Assembly (NCBI GenBank): GCA_017354895.1
Contig: CP071493.1
Location: 4,092,001 to 4,156,000 of the forward strand
Length of the DNA: 64,000 bases
Source of the DNA: Podospora comata
Taxonomy: Eukaryota > Ascomycota > Sordariomycetes > Sordariales > Podosporaceae
Reading direction: 5' to 3'
In this document: one piece after another, positions 54,048 to 62,785 of the stretch
Position numbering within the stretch: the first letter of the stretch is position 1
Layout of the letters: every line of letters starts with the position of its first letter
Position numbers and translations under genes: made by a program
The notes under the pieces: generated by a model
What the model saw: only the letters and a program-made list of their open reading frames with translations
Databases searched by the model: none
What the model was told of the DNA's origin: nothing

Positions 54048-54538
54048 TTTGACTGTCTGGTGTAGTGCTCGCAACTAAGATTACTAGATTGTCACAATGA
54101 CAGCAAAGACTGAAGTGAGTGATGAGGTGAAGTGAGAATAGAATAAGAAGTTGAGGTTCTGTCACTAGGCATGTAGGTCTAGACACGGAAAGGCCCAGCC
54201 GGTGGTTGAATTGATGCCGGGTAATGAGGTAAAACTATCTCCCGGTCCCTGCAGCGACCTCGGCGTACCTGACATCGCCAATGGCGGAATGAATTAGAGC
54301 AAGACGGACGATAACCCGGATGTGTGGGGTGATCAAGATGGTGGAGTTGGCTGCCCCTCCCCCGCTTCCCCAGCTCCCCGCTCTTGACTACATGCCTCCC
54401 GGGCACATGGGAGATGGGCGATGTGTGGTGGTAGATTCATATTCTCATAAGGGAAATACTGATGAAAGTGCAATTCAAGGCTATTTTCCAGATGCCAAAG
54501 ACAACTCAGATCCATTCCGTGAACCAAATCCCACCACA
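54048..54538. promoter_or_regulatory. Upstream region of the DUF3500 gene
   Basis: A 491-bp spacer between the DUF3500 start and the 3' end of the pseudogene on the same strand. No gene or recognised motif. Confidence 0.4.
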
Positions 54539-55252
54539 TCACAGCTCCTTAAAGTTAACATGGAACAAATCCACCCCCTTCCTCTTCGCTCTCAACTCCC
54601 CAATATTCTCCTGAATAGCTACACCACACATATTAGCCACCATAGCCACCATCAACAAAGATATTATCACGACACTCACCTCCCGGCTTCTCCTTAGCCT
54701 CAACATGCACCTCCTTACTGACTCACCCAATAACCATCCTCACACTCTTCTCCCCAGCCCCATCCCCATCAACCTTCACCTCCGCCCCATAATCCGCACC
54801 CTTATACCCCTCCAGCTTATCCCCCTCAACAGCGCTGACAAACCGCCCAACCTGCTCCTCAAACCCCTCCTCCGTCTCAAAAGCAGTAAACACCTCAGTG
54901 CATGGCGCCTTCAACACAGTCGTGTCAAACTGATAAACAAATGTCTCTTGAGCTCTGACATGATCCTTGATGCTGGTGATGCACTGCTTTAATGCAGAGA
55001 CGGATGACCATTCTGTATATGCGTTGTCAGTAGCTCGTGACTTGGAAACATGATACCGAGAAAAATGGGGGCGAACAGACCAGTTGCCAGCACCCAGGTC
55101 TTTGGATCCTCGAGCTTTTGGCCAAAGAAACCTTGCTGGAAATCAGGCTGGGACTTGACTTTGGCCACAGCATCTCCCGGAAGTTGATTGCCAGAGTTGA
55201 GAGACTCGACGTCGAGTGTTTAGAAGAGTGTGACGGTGGCGGACGATGGCAT
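54539..55252 (-). pseudogene. Dimeric alpha/beta-barrel (Dabb/ABM-like) protein, two nonsense codons
   Basis: Three exons with good splice sites (55252-55081, 55012-54680, 54618-54539; introns 68 and 61 nt) make one continuous 195-codon frame. It carries two internal stops: TAA at codon 11, where CAA (Gln) is a plausible ancestor, and TGA after MVIG, where TGG (Trp) is expected. The readable parts (FFGQKLEDPKTWVLATEW, VYQFDTTVLKAPCTEVFTAF, AIQENIGELRAKRKGVDLFH) look like a small fungal protein with two related alpha/beta-barrel halves. Each exon stays in frame and splice signals are intact, which suggests recent loss. Alternatives: sequencing errors, or translation from a downstream start giving a shorter protein that would still meet the TGA. 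Family naming is tentative. Confidence 0.68.
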
Positions 55253-56216
55253 TGTTGAGATGTTTGGGCGTGGATGACTGTTGGTTTTGGGTTGATGATT
55301 CCGGTTGAATGAAACTGTAATTGGGAAAGCTGGCCAGCTGAGAAACACGATGACGTATTAATTCAACTAACCTGTCAACTTGATAACTTGCCAGACTGGA
55401 CACCGTCAACAGCGGGATCCTTCACTTTCTTTAGGACCAGTCACAAATTGTCTACAGATCACGAGCAATGCACAAAGGAGCTAAAATGGGAGAAATGGCA
55501 AGTTTGTTATTGAGAGTGTTCTATAAAAACCTTGAACACAAATCCACAACCCGAAACTCCCGGTTGCCGGTATGCATATGGTGTGTGAGACGGCGCGATG
55601 TGCGAGAAGGGCACGGGCTTTGCGGACAAGAACGACATGTAGCGCGTTGCCCGCTGGGAGACGCGACCAGTCCAGCCCAAGCCACCTCTTGGCCCTTGCC
55701 CTAGAGAGAGTGTGGGATAGTCGAACCAGAGCGGGAACGAACATATCCAAGTGAATCTTCCTCGGCCGAGTCCGAGATGCTGGCTCCGGAGCAAAGTAGC
55801 TTCTGCACGAGTTGTTCCCCCGCCTTGAACTTGGCCTGTGGCGGGAAAAGACACCGGCGCATTGCCCTTACCATCGCGCTTGTCTCCTTCAAAAAAGATT
55901 CCAGTCTCAAAAGGGTGCTGGAGTGAAGTAGGTGATCTTCAGTACAGACGCGACGTCAGTTATCAACCTAGTTACTCCCGAACACGCATACCAGAGCACG
56001 CGCAGTCGTTGCAATAATATACCCTCTCGATAACCGTCCTCACAGCCAATGCATATGCTCTGTTGAAACTGCTGGCGGACTTAACATCGATCTGAATGCC
56101 GTGAAATATAACCTCGATGTACCCTGTGACGCAAGGGCCCAAGGCAAGACTGCCGGCGGGATGAATACCAATCCCTACAGAGCGTGAAGAGCAATCTCTG
56201 CTGGGGCCACGCCGAC
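55253..56216. other. Unassigned stretch upstream of the pseudogene
   Basis: No gene is supported. A minus-strand stretch at about 55.75-55.95 kb reads as protein-like (GIFFEGDKRDGKGNAPVSF and on), but it cannot be tied to a start, a family or good splice sites. It may be a relic. Confidence 0.3.
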
Positions 56217-56517
56217 GGGGCCTTTTAAAAGGTCATGCCCAGGACTTACTTCTCAACATCAGTCGAAAGCAGTCGAAGCCAAAAGCAGTCGAGCTGACGG
56301 AGGAACACGCAAATGGCAGTTTCAAAGTCATGCCTAGGACAACGCAAGAAGTCACCGTGTCAACGGGTTCAATATGGACACACTCTAGGGTACGCCAACA
56401 CCTAGAGCGGACTGAAGCAGTTTAACTGTCATGCCTAGGACTAACTGCTAGCCTGTCGTTGGCTGAAGAAACGATGCGCCTATCGCAATCGGGGCCTTTT
56501 GGAGTCCTGCCCAAGAC
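56217..56517 (+). repeat. Four diverged copies of a GTCATGCCTAGGAC-type unit
   Basis: The core GTCATGCC(C/T)AGGAC occurs at 56232, 56327 and 56428, and as GTCCTGCCCAAGAC at 56504. Copies 1 and 4 are preceded by GGGGCCTTTT; copies 2 and 3 by GCAGTTT. Start-to-start spacings are 95, 101 and 76 bp. This is a decayed tandem array or the remnant of an internally repetitive sequence. Confidence 0.65.
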
Positions 56518-56939
56518 ACGTGTCGAATCGTATTGAAGTCGAAGATGGGGCGGTGACAGGAGCCGTCTTCAGGGCTGGCATGTTGCCAAGATGTTTGGTG
56601 TTAACAGGGCAATATGACGGGGCCAACTCTCTAGGAAGAGCGACGACGCCTCGGCACAGAGTATGCTGATCGGCTGACATTCATGTTGCTGAACTGGCGA
56701 CTCGAATTGGCGGGGGCGTGTGTGCGAAAAAGCTGAAAGCGTCGAGGGTCATGTTGACCGGGCGCAGACACGCTTCAGGTGAATAGAAGGGTAGCCATGA
56801 TCTAGATGGAATAATTTGTTGTTATGCTCAGGCAATGAACCAATCGACAGAATGACCTACTAAGTTGACAACGAGATCATGTCAATATTCTTGATGGCCT
56901 GTAACTTCGGAATAGCATGTTGCCGAGGGGCGCAACAGC

Positions 56940-57577
56940 TGGTGGTGGTGATGATGGCTGTTCAAGGTGATGTGAACCGGAGAGGGAAAACAGGAGAAGC
57001 CGGAGAAAGACAACATTGAGGCAGGATCTGCAGGTTGACGGTATTCGAGAGTCTACATCATACATCAAATCTGTCATGGATGAAGAACTCGAGTTGTTGA
57101 AAGGTCGCTCCGACAAGCTGGTGTTGAAGGGAAATCAGCCAAGGGGGAGCCATCGCCATATGGACATTGTTATGCCAAACAAGGCTTGACAGAAGACTAG
57201 GAGGGTTGGTAGCGACTAACACATGGCTTCCGTTCGCCAAGAATATCGAAAAGATTCTTGCTGGGAGAGGAAATGCTTCACAGAACGACAGGTCTGATTC
57301 GGATGCTTTTGTGGAGAGCATGACATCGGCATGGATCACGGCACCAAGCCGCTCTCTCTTGTCAACACCTATCTTTCTAGGCCACGGGACCGACGATGCT
57401 ATGGTTGATGTTCAGCTCGGACGTGAGGCCAGAGATGTGCTCTCCAAAGTAGGGTTTCGGGTTGAGTGGAAGGAGTACTTGGGTGCAGAGTTGGAAGGTC
57501 ACTGGATCAAGGTGCCAGAGGAGGTTGATGATATCACGGCCTTTCGGAAAGATCTACCGGCAGTGATTAATAGGTAA
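56940..57577 (+). pseudogene. Decayed acyl-protein thioesterase-like alpha/beta hydrolase
   Basis: From ~57128 to the stop at 57577 an open frame matches the C-terminal two thirds of APT1/carboxylesterase-type hydrolases. The nucleophile region reads GEISQGGAIAIWTLL, the acid region PIFLGHGTDDAMVD, and the catalytic His lies in LEGHWIKVPEE. Just upstream, a different frame carries the preceding family segment (QVDGIRES...SVMDEELELLKGRSDKLVL), so at least one frameshift lies near 57125. Before ~57000 no frame shows the N-terminal family sequence. No intron could bridge the frames at that distance. The left boundary is approximate. It is most likely a host pseudogene; the 3' open frame alone would give a truncated protein. 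Confidence 0.65.
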
Positions 57578-57718
57578 CCGGTAATTTCCATAGGAAGATG
57601 TAACAAGACCAGTCGCTCTTTCCAATGACAGGGAGTGGTCGGGTGAGTTGTGAGCGCCTTCCATGATTACTGTCTCGGACGGGACCAAAGCTGCACCTTC
57701 CTTTTAAAAGTCTTTGCC

Positions 57719-59121
57719 ATGCCCTATATCAGACTCATGTCAAAATTTCAAGCAACATTTTGTGCGGTGCAAACCATAGGACCACCCATCAACAATCCCA
57801 ATATGGAGTGTACCAAGGACACCGCCCAGGACACAGGTCCAGACCAGCTTCAACAATCCGTTGCCACCGGCTGGGCTACCTTTCTCGCTGCCCAGCATTG
57901 GTCCCGGGAAGTAGATGCCCTCAGAAGGTCCCTCAACGAGCACATCAAGCAGACAAGCACACAGCATGAGCTTTTGTCCGTTGCTGTTGTGCAGTCCAAA
58001 CCAAGCTCTCCTGTTACTGAAGCCAGCCTTGAAAACCACCTCGAATCATTGCGGCAGGAAATGACGGAGAGCATGTCTCAGCTCTCGCAAAAAATTACAT
58101 CTCACGAGGAGAGAACTGAACATCTCCGGTCTCTCACATCTGATGATATCAAGGACGTTCAAGAGAAGTACTTATCAGCGCTCGGCATGGTCGAATACCT
58201 GCAGGGGGAGCTACGAGACATGAGATCAGACAAGGTCAACACTGAAAACAAGCTCACGGCGCTAGAGCGAGATACTGAAAACAAACTCACGGCATTGGGA
58301 CGCCAGATTGCTGCTCTCCTACCGCCTCAAACACCCTTGCCCGACGAGGCCGTCAGTTTCCTCAACCAGCTCATCTCTCGTCGTGCTGAAGTGATGAGAA
58401 TCCTCAGCCTCCCCTGCCATGAAGAGTTCACACAGTTGCAGCAAACCCATGGTGAGAAAACGCCTGAACAAATCTCCATCAGACCTTGGGCTTACCTCCT
58501 ATAGTCACTGGAGCCACTGCCAACCCCGAACATACTACCATACCGACAAACCCGCCTAGGCTCGATAACACAAACACCACACCCACTTCAGCACCATCCA
58601 TCACAGACATTCAAATCCACGTGCCGGACAGAGGGCAGAGGCAGAACACAGTGAGCAAACACAGTCAGCCCCACATGGCGGTTATCACTCGAAAGCAGCC
58701 CAAACGGAAGGCCGCAGAGCCTCCCCAGACACAACCCAGTCCAAAAAGGGCCATGCCACTGGGGACATCTTCAATCAAAACCAGCCTCGTTAACCCGCCA
58801 AAGACGGTCCCTGCTGATGCCCAAGACACCAAGGATCTCTACCACCGGTTCCGGAGCCGGTATGACACCAACCCGCCCCAGGATCAAGTAAGGGGCATCT
58901 GGAGATTCATCAACCAGATAAAGAATCCCGACGTCGCAAAGCATCTTCAGGAGTCTCTCGTCATCTCCCTGCCCGAGTACGTGAAGTTGGGTTCAAGAAG
59001 TCGACTGGCGACACAAGTCAACGGCGTCCAGAGAATCTTCATTACGATATCCGGGAAAGTGACCTGGAAGATGTTCTCTGAGGCGTTTGACAAGTACGCG
59101 GCTTTGCATTTGAAGGAGTGA
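57719..59121 (+). CDS. Unrecognised coiled-coil protein with basic linker and C-terminal helical domain
   Basis: Two exons, 57719-58451 and 58505-59121 (53-nt intron ending CTATAG), give 449 aa. Starting at the next good ATG (57803) gives 421 aa. Residues ~60-250 are charged and heptad-like, probably coiled coil (LENHLESLRQEMTESMSQLS). Inside is an 11-residue direct duplication of TENKLTAL. A low-complexity Pro/Thr-rich linker follows with a likely nuclear signal (RKQPKRK and PKRA). The last ~110 residues (from about DLYHRFRSRYD to the end) look folded and helical. I do not recognise the family. It sits beside two pseudogenes and is convergent with the membrane glycoprotein gene. Intact frame and clean intron favour a real gene. 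Confidence 0.65.
58241..58306 (+). repeat. 33-bp tandem duplication inside the coiled-coil gene
   Basis: ACTGAAAACAA(G/A)CTCACGGC starts at 58241 and again at 58274. The period is 33 bp (11 codons, about one and a half heptads). The copies have diverged at several bases. Confidence 0.85.
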
Positions 59122-59566
59122 ATGTGGCTACCAGGAGATTGATGACATTGATGATGATGAGAATGGTGCGGTGGATGGAATGATACGAAGTATGAGCGAA
59201 ACGAAAATTCGCTGGAAATTTGCTTCACATAAGACGATGTAGCTTGGCAGATATGGGTGAAGGATGGATGGGGGTTGTAGGTATGGGGGTTTCTGCGATC
59301 CATGTACATTATCGACAGATTTGCTATTTAGGCCACTTGCAGGAACTTTCTCATCCACAATGGGTGTATCATAACATCCTTGACAAGCAGTCCACTTATA
59401 AGTATGGGAAATATTATTCAAATGTTTTTAAAAAATACCTCATGCGATTTGTATGTACCGTTTTCCAGTTGGTGATTCAAATATCCTATGCAAACCAACC
59501 CCCTCTCTTCCGCACTCAAACCCCTGTTACTATCTTCAACTTCTGTAACCAACTCCCTCCCTCCCC
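59122..59566. other. Convergent 3' spacer
   Basis: A 445-bp AT-richer spacer between the coiled-coil gene and the membrane glycoprotein gene. No gene is seen. Confidence 0.5.
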
Positions 59567-62500
59567 TCAGTCCGCAGACCTCAAGCCATTCACCCCCACA
59601 AAGTTGGTGTACTCACACCTGCAACCCCCAGTACCACCATCCATCCCCCCAAAGCTTGGGTTGAAGAACCCGCCCGGGTTGACCAAATCACCCGTGTTGT
59701 TCATCTGATTGAGGAACAGTTTCGCCTCACTGGTTACAACCCTTCGCCTCTCATCCACCCCCCTCATAAAAACAAATTTATTCTCCGGGATACCCCCGTG
59801 CGTATCAAGCGTGACCGTAATCGGGTAAGGGAACGTGCCGGGCTGTGTCCCGTTTACATTCGCCTCCCGACCGCCAAACCCGCCGATTAGCTTGGTGGTG
59901 TTGGACTTGCGAGTCCAGATCTCGACTTTATACCGGGCCGATAGCCAGGTAACGACAAATTTCGCTTCTGAGATGGGGGAGCCGCCGTTGCGGTCGATGG
60001 AGGGGGGGAGCCGCTCGTTGAGGGAGGAGAGGTAGATTGTTTTGTTGTAGTACGAGTAGAAAGAGTATCGTTCTGTTGGTAGGCCGCGGTCGTAGAGGCG
60101 GAGGGGTTGCTGAGTGGGAAAGTGGAGGTGATTGGCGGGCGCGGCGGTGCCGTCTTTGTTTAGGATGGGTGGGGGGACGAGGTCGGAGATGTTGAGGGCG
60201 GGGGAGAGGTTGCCTGAGGCTTGGCGGGGTTGGTTTTGATGGTCGTCAAATCCCCCCCTGCGGGTGAGGAGGTTGGCGCCGACGGTGGAGTTCACGGAGC
60301 GGAGGATGGAGATGTAGAAGGGGGTGGGCTCGCCGGCTTTGTCGTCAGAGACAACACCGTCGGTGGTGTTGCCTAGGAAGAACATGTCTTGGAAGGTGGG
60401 GGGGTCGGGGACGGGTTTGAGGATGAGGTTGCTGGGGGTTTGGCGGGGTGTGACGAAGAGTCGGCGGAGGATGGTTGAGAAGCTGATGCCGTTGCTGCGG
60501 ATGGAGACGGAGCGGGTGGTGGTGCGGTTCCGGCCGACTGTGCGGTTGAGTTCATCTAGGGGTCTTCCGGTTCCGAGGTTTATGGGGGTAGGCCGGGGGG
60601 GTTCTTGACCGGTGACGTTCCATGTCTGTCTGGTGTTGTTGTCGAACTGGATTTGAAGGATGAAGCTTGGCTGGTCCGCGTTGAAAGGGGCCACGGAATC
60701 GGCCTCTTCTTTTGGGAGCGAGCAACTCCAAAGTGTTGCCGGTTGGATGCAGACTGTGCTTGAGTCTGACTGAGTTCCTATCACTGTCGAAATGCCAGTG
60801 GGCATTGGTGGGAAGTCGGTGAGGTTGAGAAACCGTGATGGGATGATTGCTTCGGCCACTGTGCGCCGTGATAGAACCACTCCAAGGACAACCCCCAAAA
60901 TGATCATGGAGATGAGGGCAGCAAGGATGCCAAAGCACACTCGTCTCCGCTTCCGTCCCTCGGGCCCTGGCTTCCCAAGAGCACCGCAGCATGGGAAACA
61001 CCCACGCCCTACTTTCCTCGCCACAAAGTCTTCTTTTTCGTGCCTCCTTCGCTTTCGTTCTGCCGCCAAGTTGGGCAAATAATTTGCTGGGAGAAAAGAC
61101 CCTATCGGCCGGTCTGGCAGCTGCATCTGTGTCGGAGGTGGTGTCAGGGGAACATTTTGGAGACCGATGGCGCCTTGGGATGTCATTGTCTGCGATAAAC
61201 CAACAGGGACGGGACCTGGTGATGGGGGGAACATGGTGGTCGCAGCGTGGCCTGGAGGAAGCACCGCCTGGTAACGAACATTCTCCTGTCTATGTGGAGG
61301 TGAATAGGGAGGCGGGAGCTCGGGTGTTCGAGACTCCTCAACCAGGATGCGTGACTTTTCTGTTTGGGTCTCGGGTTGAGACACTACTGTTGATGCTGGT
61401 ACCGGTGCCGGCGCTGGAGCTGGAGCTGGGGCTGCTCTCGGGGCTGTAATAGGTGCCGGTACTGATGCTGGTGCTGATCCTGGCGGGTTTGGAGTTGATT
61501 GCGTGGGTTCAACTGGTGAAAAGTCCTGAACAATGATGCGTGGCGGACGTTGCTGTGGAATTGTCTCGATCTTCGAACTGCTAGACTGGCCAAAATTGGA
61601 CCTCGTGAGAACAGGCGAGAGCCCCGTCTTTTGGTTTGTCGTTTCCCACCATTCAGTATTCACCTTTGGCTCAGCAGCTTCTCCTACAGTCGGGAGTCTT
61701 GGTGTTGCTGGGGTTGGTACAAAAGGGGAAGTGACTTGATCCCACCATCCCTGAGATCGCGTACTCCCACCAGTATTTGACCTCTGTCTGTTAGTGTTGC
61801 TGTATGACTTTTTGGTGACTACTGGACTGCCATCTTCCTCAAAAAGCGTCACGGGTGTGTCCATATCGCTGTCACTGTCACTGACATAAAATGCAGTTGT
61901 TGCCGTGTCTCGTCTGTTATTGCCCTCTTTGCTCATCCCAAAGCCATCCCCACGATCGCGGTCAGATATAGGAGAGAATTCCTGACCTCTGTAGCCAGAA
62001 GGGATAGATGGAACGGCTGGGACATAGGCCGTTTGTGGAAGAATCATGCCATCAAGACCCCGAGGTGAGAAATCGTCCTCGGTATCCGGTGACCATGCAG
62101 ATACTGGCTGCTTTGATGGCGGTGATGTTGGTGGTTGGCGAAAATAGGGGGGCAAGTCCACTGGTGTCTCGACCACAGCTGTATGGGGGCTGATGACTAC
62201 ATCCGAGTCTGTAGGCATCTCGAAGCCGATCATAATAGGCCCGGCACTAGGTGAGAGATCAACCTGCGGCGAAGACTCAGCAACTAGCCTATCGACTCTT
62301 TTGCCTTTTGTCGGCTTCCGTTTCAGCCAGCCGAAAGTGCTGCTAGATTCACTGTTCTGTTGCCCTTCCAAAGCTAACAAGGCGGCGGCATCAACGAATT
62401 TACCTGTTCGGCTCTCGCGATTTGCCGAATTCAGTTTCATTTGGTTGGCGATATGCTGCTGCTTTTGTTGACGGAACTTGGACATGTCGGTGACCAGTTT

Positions 62501-62785
62501 GATGCCCGCCCTTGCGTTTTGTGCCTTTTGTCTATGTCGAGATTTTAACCTCTTCACCTTCTGTACGGACAGGCGTGGCGCTAAAGAGGCGGTTGTTGTC
62601 TGACTTGGCTGTCCAGATGGAAATGGGTCTGTGGTGATGTCCACTAAGGGGCCGCCCATGGGGGCAGCTGTCATGGGAGTCAACACTTCATCATCCTCCC
62701 ATTCTTCCCAGTCCTCCTTAGTCCTGCCAGTGAGGTGGCTGCTGGGACGATAGGGAGGGGTCCGTAAATCGTTCGTGTTGTCCAT
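59567..62785 (-). CDS. Large single-pass membrane glycoprotein, function unknown
   Basis: A single exon of 1072 aa from the first in-frame ATG. The first ~640 residues are Ser/Pro-rich and probably disordered, with basic stretches (VKRLKSRHRQKAQ) and a PAPAPAPAPVPA run. A Cys/basic segment (GRGCFPCCGALG, then RKRRRVC) is followed by one transmembrane helix (ILAALISMIILGVVLGVVL, ~residue 655-675). The remaining ~400 residues carry about 13 N-glycosylation sequons (for example NLT, NVT, NRT, NTT, NST, NKT, NGT) and predicted beta-rich sequence. By the positive-inside rule the N-terminus is cytosolic, so this is type II topology, with the glycosylated C-terminus outside. The juxtamembrane cysteines are candidate palmitoylation sites. 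Similar uncharacterised proteins occur in filamentous ascomycetes; no function is known to me. The final ~250 bp are G-rich on the coding strand. Confidence 0.88.
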   Translation of the reverse strand: MDNTNDLRTPPYRPSSHLTGRTKEDWEEWEDDEVLTPMTAAPMGGPLVDITTDPFPSGQPSQTTTASLAPRLSVQKVKRLKSRHRQKAQNARAGIKLVTDMSKFRQQKQQHIANQMKLNSANRESRTGKFVDAAALLALEGQQNSESSSTFGWLKRKPTKGKRVDRLVAESSPQVDLSPSAGPIMIGFEMPTDSDVVISPHTAVVETPVDLPPYFRQPPTSPPSKQPVSAWSPDTEDDFSPRGLDGMILPQTAYVPAVPSIPSGYRGQEFSPISDRDRGDGFGMSKEGNNRRDTATTAFYVSDSDSDMDTPVTLFEEDGSPVVTKKSYSNTNRQRSNTGGSTRSQGWWDQVTSPFVPTPATPRLPTVGEAAEPKVNTEWWETTNQKTGLSPVLTRSNFGQSSSSKIETIPQQRPPRIIVQDFSPVEPTQSTPNPPGSAPASVPAPITAPRAAPAPAPAPAPVPASTVVSQPETQTEKSRILVEESRTPELPPPYSPPHRQENVRYQAVLPPGHAATTMFPPSPGPVPVGLSQTMTSQGAIGLQNVPLTPPPTQMQLPDRPIGSFLPANYLPNLAAERKRRRHEKEDFVARKVGRGCFPCCGALGKPGPEGRKRRRVCFGILAALISMIILGVVLGVVLSRRTVAEAIIPSRFLNLTDFPPMPTGISTVIGTQSDSSTVCIQPATLWSCSLPKEEADSVAPFNADQPSFILQIQFDNNTRQTWNVTGQEPPRPTPINLGTGRPLDELNRTVGRNRTTTRSVSIRSNGISFSTILRRLFVTPRQTPSNLILKPVPDPPTFQDMFFLGNTTDGVVSDDKAGEPTPFYISILRSVNSTVGANLLTRRGGFDDHQNQPRQASGNLSPALNISDLVPPPILNKDGTAAPANHLHFPTQQPLRLYDRGLPTERYSFYSYYNKTIYLSSLNERLPPSIDRNGGSPISEAKFVVTWLSARYKVEIWTRKSNTTKLIGGFGGREANVNGTQPGTFPYPITVTLDTHGGIPENKFVFMRGVDERRRVVTSEAKLFLNQMNNTGDLVNPGGFFNPSFGGMDGGTGGCRCEYTNFVGVNGLRSAD

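Noticed and set aside
55507-55960. Protein-like minus-strand sequence around GIFFEGDKRDGKG
   Set aside because: No start, splice structure or family could be assigned; kept only as a possible relic.
54539-57577. Repeat-induced point mutation as the cause of the decayed genes
   Set aside because: Neither region shows the AT shift or dense CpA-to-TpA changes typical of RIP; only one stop fits its context.
54180-59500. Transposon or integrated element in the accessory stretch
   Set aside because: No transposase, reverse transcriptase, terminal repeats or target-site duplications were seen.
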